Part shown: positions 5,222 to 7,241 of the stretch, in pieces
How positions within the stretch are numbered: the first letter of the stretch is position 1
Layout of the letters: every line of letters starts with the position of its first letter
Source: Achromobacter sp.
GTDB lineage: Bacteria > Pseudomonadota > Gammaproteobacteria > Burkholderiales > Burkholderiaceae_B
Direction: 5' to 3'
Length of the DNA: 7,241 nt
Assembly: GCA_003454835.1 (NCBI GenBank)
Contig: DMTA01000519.1
Span: forward strand, 443 to 7,683
The notes under the pieces: generated by a model
Database searches by the model: none
What the model was told of the DNA's origin: nothing
Seen by the model: the letters and a program-made list of their open reading frames with translations, nothing else
Made by a program: the position numbers and the translations under genes

Positions 5222-6268
5222 ATGCGTTACAAGAAATTCGGCAGCACGGGCCTGTTCGTCTCGGAGCTTTGCCTGGGCACCATGACCTTCGGCGGCGAAG
5301 GCGAGCTCTGGAGCAAGATCGGCAGCCTGCAACAGGAAGACGCCAACCGGCTGGTGGGCCGCGCGCTGGACGCGGGCGTCAATTTCATCGACACGGCGGA
5401 CGTGTACTCCGAAGGCCGCTCGGAAATCATCACGGGACAGGCGTTGCGCGATCTGAAGATCCCGCGTGAGGACGTTGTGATCGCCACCAAGGTCTTCGGG
5501 CAGACGGGCGCCGGCGTCAATGCCCGCGGCAATTCGCGCGTGCACATCCTGGATGGCGTCAAGAAGAGCCTGTCCCGCTTGCAGCTTGACCATATCGACC
5601 TGTATCAGATCCATGGCTTCGACCCCGCCACGCCGGTCGAGGAAACGATGCGGGCGCTGGACACGCTGGTGCAGCATGGCCACGTGCGCTATATCGGCGT
5701 GTCGAACTGGGCCGCGTGGCAGATCATGAAGGCGCTTGGCATTGCACAGCGCCTGGGGCTGGCGCGCTTTGAGTCGCTGCAGGCCTACTACACCATCGCC
5801 GGCCGCGATCTGGAGCGCGAACTGGTTCCCATGCTGCAGAGCGAGGGCGTCGGGCTGATGGTGTGGAGCCCGTTGGCCGGGGGGCTGCTCAGCGGCAAGT
5901 ACACCCGCGACGGCGAAGCCGAGGCCGGCAGCCGCCGCGTGGCGTTCGATTTTCCGCCTGTGAACCGGGAGCGCGCCTACGACAGCATCGATGCACTGCG
6001 GCAGATCGCGGACGCGCGCGGCGTGTCGGTGGCGCAGGTGGCGCTGGCCTGGCTGTTGCACCAGCAGGTCGTCACCAGCGTCATCATCGGCGCCAAGCGC
6101 GTGGATCAGCTGGAGGACAATCTGGCCGCCACGGATATCCGGTTGACGCAGGACGAACTGGCCGCGTTGGACAAGGTCAGCGCGCTGCCGCCGGAGTATC
6201 CGGGCTGGATGCACGTGCGCCAAGGCGAATACCGCCGCAAGCAATTGCAGGACGCCGGCGCGGTCTGA
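5222..6268 (+). CDS. Aldo/keto reductase family oxidoreductase
   Basis: A 348-residue (beta/alpha)8-barrel enzyme that should reduce aldehydes or ketones with NADPH in the cytosol. It begins with the familiar 'MRYKKFGSTGLFVSELCLGT' pattern. The catalytic tetrad is complete: Asp57 in 'NFIDTADVY', Tyr62, Lys90 in 'VIATKVFG' and His131 in 'DLYQIHGFD'. Cofactor-side motifs include 'YIGVSNW' (157-163), 'VWSPLAGGLLSGKY' (214-227) and 'VIIGAKRVDQLEDN' (287-300). The length and pattern fit the longer bacterial reductases of the YajO/Tas/IolS kind rather than the roughly 275-residue DkgA kind; the substrate cannot be assigned. The start at ATG 5222 has a strong AAGGAG five bases upstream. The divergent AraC_N-type regulator is the probable controller, pointing to a role in reactive carbonyl metabolism (inference). 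The next gene is co-oriented 185 bp downstream and probably has its own promoter. Confidence 0.94.
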   Translation: MRYKKFGSTGLFVSELCLGTMTFGGEGELWSKIGSLQQEDANRLVGRALDAGVNFIDTADVYSEGRSEIITGQALRDLKIPREDVVIATKVFGQTGAGVNARGNSRVHILDGVKKSLSRLQLDHIDLYQIHGFDPATPVEETMRALDTLVQHGHVRYIGVSNWAAWQIMKALGIAQRLGLARFESLQAYYTIAGRDLERELVPMLQSEGVGLMVWSPLAGGLLSGKYTRDGEAEAGSRRVAFDFPPVNRERAYDSIDALRQIADARGVSVAQVALAWLLHQQVVTSVIIGAKRVDQLEDNLAATDIRLTQDELAALDKVSALPPEYPGWMHVRQGEYRRKQLQDAGAV

Positions 6269-6288
6269 CGCGAACGGCGCTCATGGAC

Positions 6289-6317
6289 GGACCGGTGCGC
6301 CAGCGCTGGTCCGCACC
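6289..6317. repeat. Overlapping inverted repeats downstream of the aldo/keto reductase gene
   Basis: Within 50 bases of the reductase stop there are several alternative foldings: GGACC (6289-6293) with GGTCC (6308-6312), GGTGCG (6294-6299) with CGCACC (6312-6317), and the palindrome CCAGCGCTGG (6300-6309) nested inside. No T-run follows, so this is not a standard intrinsic terminator. It could be a 3'-end hairpin that protects the transcript. Confidence 0.4.
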
Positions 6318-6395
6318 AGCCAGGCGTCATGCATGCTCGTGTGGAAGGCCAAGGGCAAACTCCGTACTCCAACGGCGGTCGGCCATCTTAGCGCG

Positions 6396-6423
6396 GTGAT
6401 TCTTCACCCCCAGCTAGTAAAAT
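6396..6423 (+). promoter_or_regulatory. Candidate promoter of the SMI1/KNR4-family gene
   Basis: TAAAAT (6418-6423; 5 of 6 bases of TATAAT) stands in a locally AT-rich patch about 31 bases before the ATG at 6454. The matching -35 at a 16-base spacing, GTGATT (6396-6401), is poor. It overlaps a small hairpin, GGTGA-TTCT-TCACC (6395-6408). The start point would be near 6430, leaving a leader of about 24 bases. Confidence 0.4.
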
Positions 6424-6440
6424 CGCACCGGTCTCCACAC

Positions 6441-6452
6441 TTGAAGTTTCAA
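6441..6452. repeat. Small dyad just before the SMI1/KNR4-family start codon
   Basis: TTGAA (6441-6445) and TTCAA (6448-6452) are separated by GT, ending one base before the likely GTG-free start context at ATG 6454. The element covers the place where a ribosome binding site should be, and only a weak GAAG is present there. It may be an operator, a translation-affecting hairpin or chance. Confidence 0.3.
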
Positions 6453-6453
6453 C

Positions 6454-7241
6454 ATGAGCGAGTTTTTCACGTCCGACGAACTGCTGGCGTTGCGTGAACA
6501 CGGCATCGCGGTGTTTGCCGACCGCCTGCTGATCGATGTGCAGCCTCCGATGTCCGACGCACGCATTGCCGAGATCGAGGCGCTGTGCGAAGGGCCGCTG
6601 CCGCCGGCGTTGCTCGACCTGTGGCGGCTTACCGCGGGGGGCGAATTGGCCTACGATCTGCGCGCACAGATGGACGGCAACGAAGAGGCCTTGAGCTGGT
6701 CCGAGCTGTTCTACGACGGCAGCGACCAGTACCGCGACCTGCAAGGCTGGATCGAGCACGAGCAGGAGTGCGCCGAGGAAGCCGCCGCCGAGGACGGGGC
6801 GACGTGGAATGGAAAGCTGCGCTATCTGCCGATAGGCGGTTTCGAATACTGTGACCGCATCTACGTCGCCATGGAACCGGGGCCGCGCGCGGGCAGCGTC
6901 GTCGCGTGGAAGCAGGGCCTGCCCGGCTGGACGCACGCCTTGCAGCAGGACGGCATCGCGACCATCGCGCCGGACCTGCATGCCGCGTTTGCCGCGCTGT
7001 GCCTGGAAACCGATCCCGAGGAAGACGAGGACAGCACTGGCCTGCGCGTACTGGAGTACCTGGATGAGCGCGTGTCGGATCACGGCATGCCGCAATCGCT
7101 GGCGGACCGCGTGGCCGTCTTCTACCGGCAGGCGCTGGTGGACTGGCGCGGCCCGCTCGAGGACGGAACGCTGGCCGCCAAGCCTGGTCTGGCCGCGCTG
7201 GCCTTGCAGCACGCGTTGTCGCAGGATGACGCGGCCCTTGT
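6454..7241 (+). CDS. SMI1/KNR4 (SUKH) family protein, 3' truncated by the window edge
   Basis: The frame from ATG 6454 is open to the end of the window (262 full codons, no stop), so the C-terminus is missing. Residues about 33-185 have the SUKH/SMI1-KNR4 pattern: a helix 'ARIAEIEALC', then 'LPPALLDLWRLTAGGEL', an acidic middle part, a strand segment 'LRYLPIGGFEYCDRIYVAM' and 'GSVVAWKQGLPGW', closing with a helix at about 173-185. A very acidic linker (about 186-193) leads into a second helical region that is not recognised. The protein is acidic, has no signal peptide and is probably cytosolic. SUKH proteins are often immunity partners of polymorphic or contact-dependent toxins, but many stand alone with unknown roles, and no toxin gene is visible here. 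Start choice rests on frame and the domain; the ribosome binding site is weak. A 274-residue antisense frame is a codon-bias shadow. Confidence 0.75.
   Translation, partial: MSEFFTSDELLALREHGIAVFADRLLIDVQPPMSDARIAEIEALCEGPLPPALLDLWRLTAGGELAYDLRAQMDGNEEALSWSELFYDGSDQYRDLQGWIEHEQECAEEAAAEDGATWNGKLRYLPIGGFEYCDRIYVAMEPGPRAGSVVAWKQGLPGWTHALQQDGIATIAPDLHAAFAALCLETDPEEDEDSTGLRVLEYLDERVSDHGMPQSLADRVAVFYRQALVDWRGPLEDGTLAAKPGLAALALQHALSQDDAAL

Noticed and set aside
4903..5223. A 107-residue N-terminal extension of the AraC regulator
   Set aside because: It is Pro/Arg-rich without family resemblance, would overlap the reductase start, and the internal ATG at 4900-4902 has an acceptable ribosome binding site.
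5108..6244. A 378-residue open frame on the minus strand opposite the aldo/keto reductase
   Set aside because: The plus strand encodes a complete reductase with an intact catalytic tetrad and strong ribosome binding site. The antisense product is a His/Arg/Ala-rich composition typical of GC-rich shadow frames, with no recognisable domain.
6388..7212. A 274-residue closed open frame on the minus strand opposite the SUKH gene
   Set aside because: It is Gln/Arg/Val-rich with no domain pattern, whereas the plus frame has a recognisable SUKH pattern and a plausible promoter. The plus frame lacks a stop only because the window ends.

Overview
This GC-rich window is dense with genes and looks like the chromosome of a betaproteobacterium of the order Burkholderiales. 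Alcaligenaceae such as Achromobacter or Bordetella are the most likely source. The best pointer is the C-terminus of a Bug/TctC-type solute-binding protein at the left edge, a family greatly expanded in that group. The level below order is inference, because there is no rRNA or marker gene. No mobile element, tRNA, CRISPR array or phage gene was seen.

Layout, left to right. (1) The 3' end of a TctC/Bug periplasmic binding protein (+) converges on a small YdcH/DUF465 coiled-coil gene (-), which has a good sigma70-type promoter. (2) Divergent from ydcH is a membrane-bound fatty acid hydroxylase/sterol desaturase family protein (+), closed by a textbook intrinsic terminator. (3) A minus-strand block follows, read from right to left: an AraC-family regulator with an AraC_N domain, a LysR-family regulator, and a YcaC-type isochorismatase-fold hydrolase. 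(4) Divergent from the AraC gene, across a 319-bp gap, is an aldo/keto reductase (+). (5) The right edge holds an SMI1/KNR4 (SUKH) family gene (+) that runs off the window.

Two regulator-target pairs are plausible from layout alone. The AraC gene and the divergent aldo/keto reductase recall the E. coli yqhC neighbourhood. The LysR gene lies directly upstream of ycaC on the same strand, with dyad symmetry in the gap between them. Neither pairing is proven by the sequence.

The most unusual non-coding element is a tandem array of six 19-bp direct repeats (3761-3874) between the AraC and LysR genes. It ends where the -35 region of the LysR gene would lie. It looks more like iterated binding sites or a minisatellite than anything coding. 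Otherwise the window is ordinary accessory metabolism and regulation, and I see no clear new multi-gene system.
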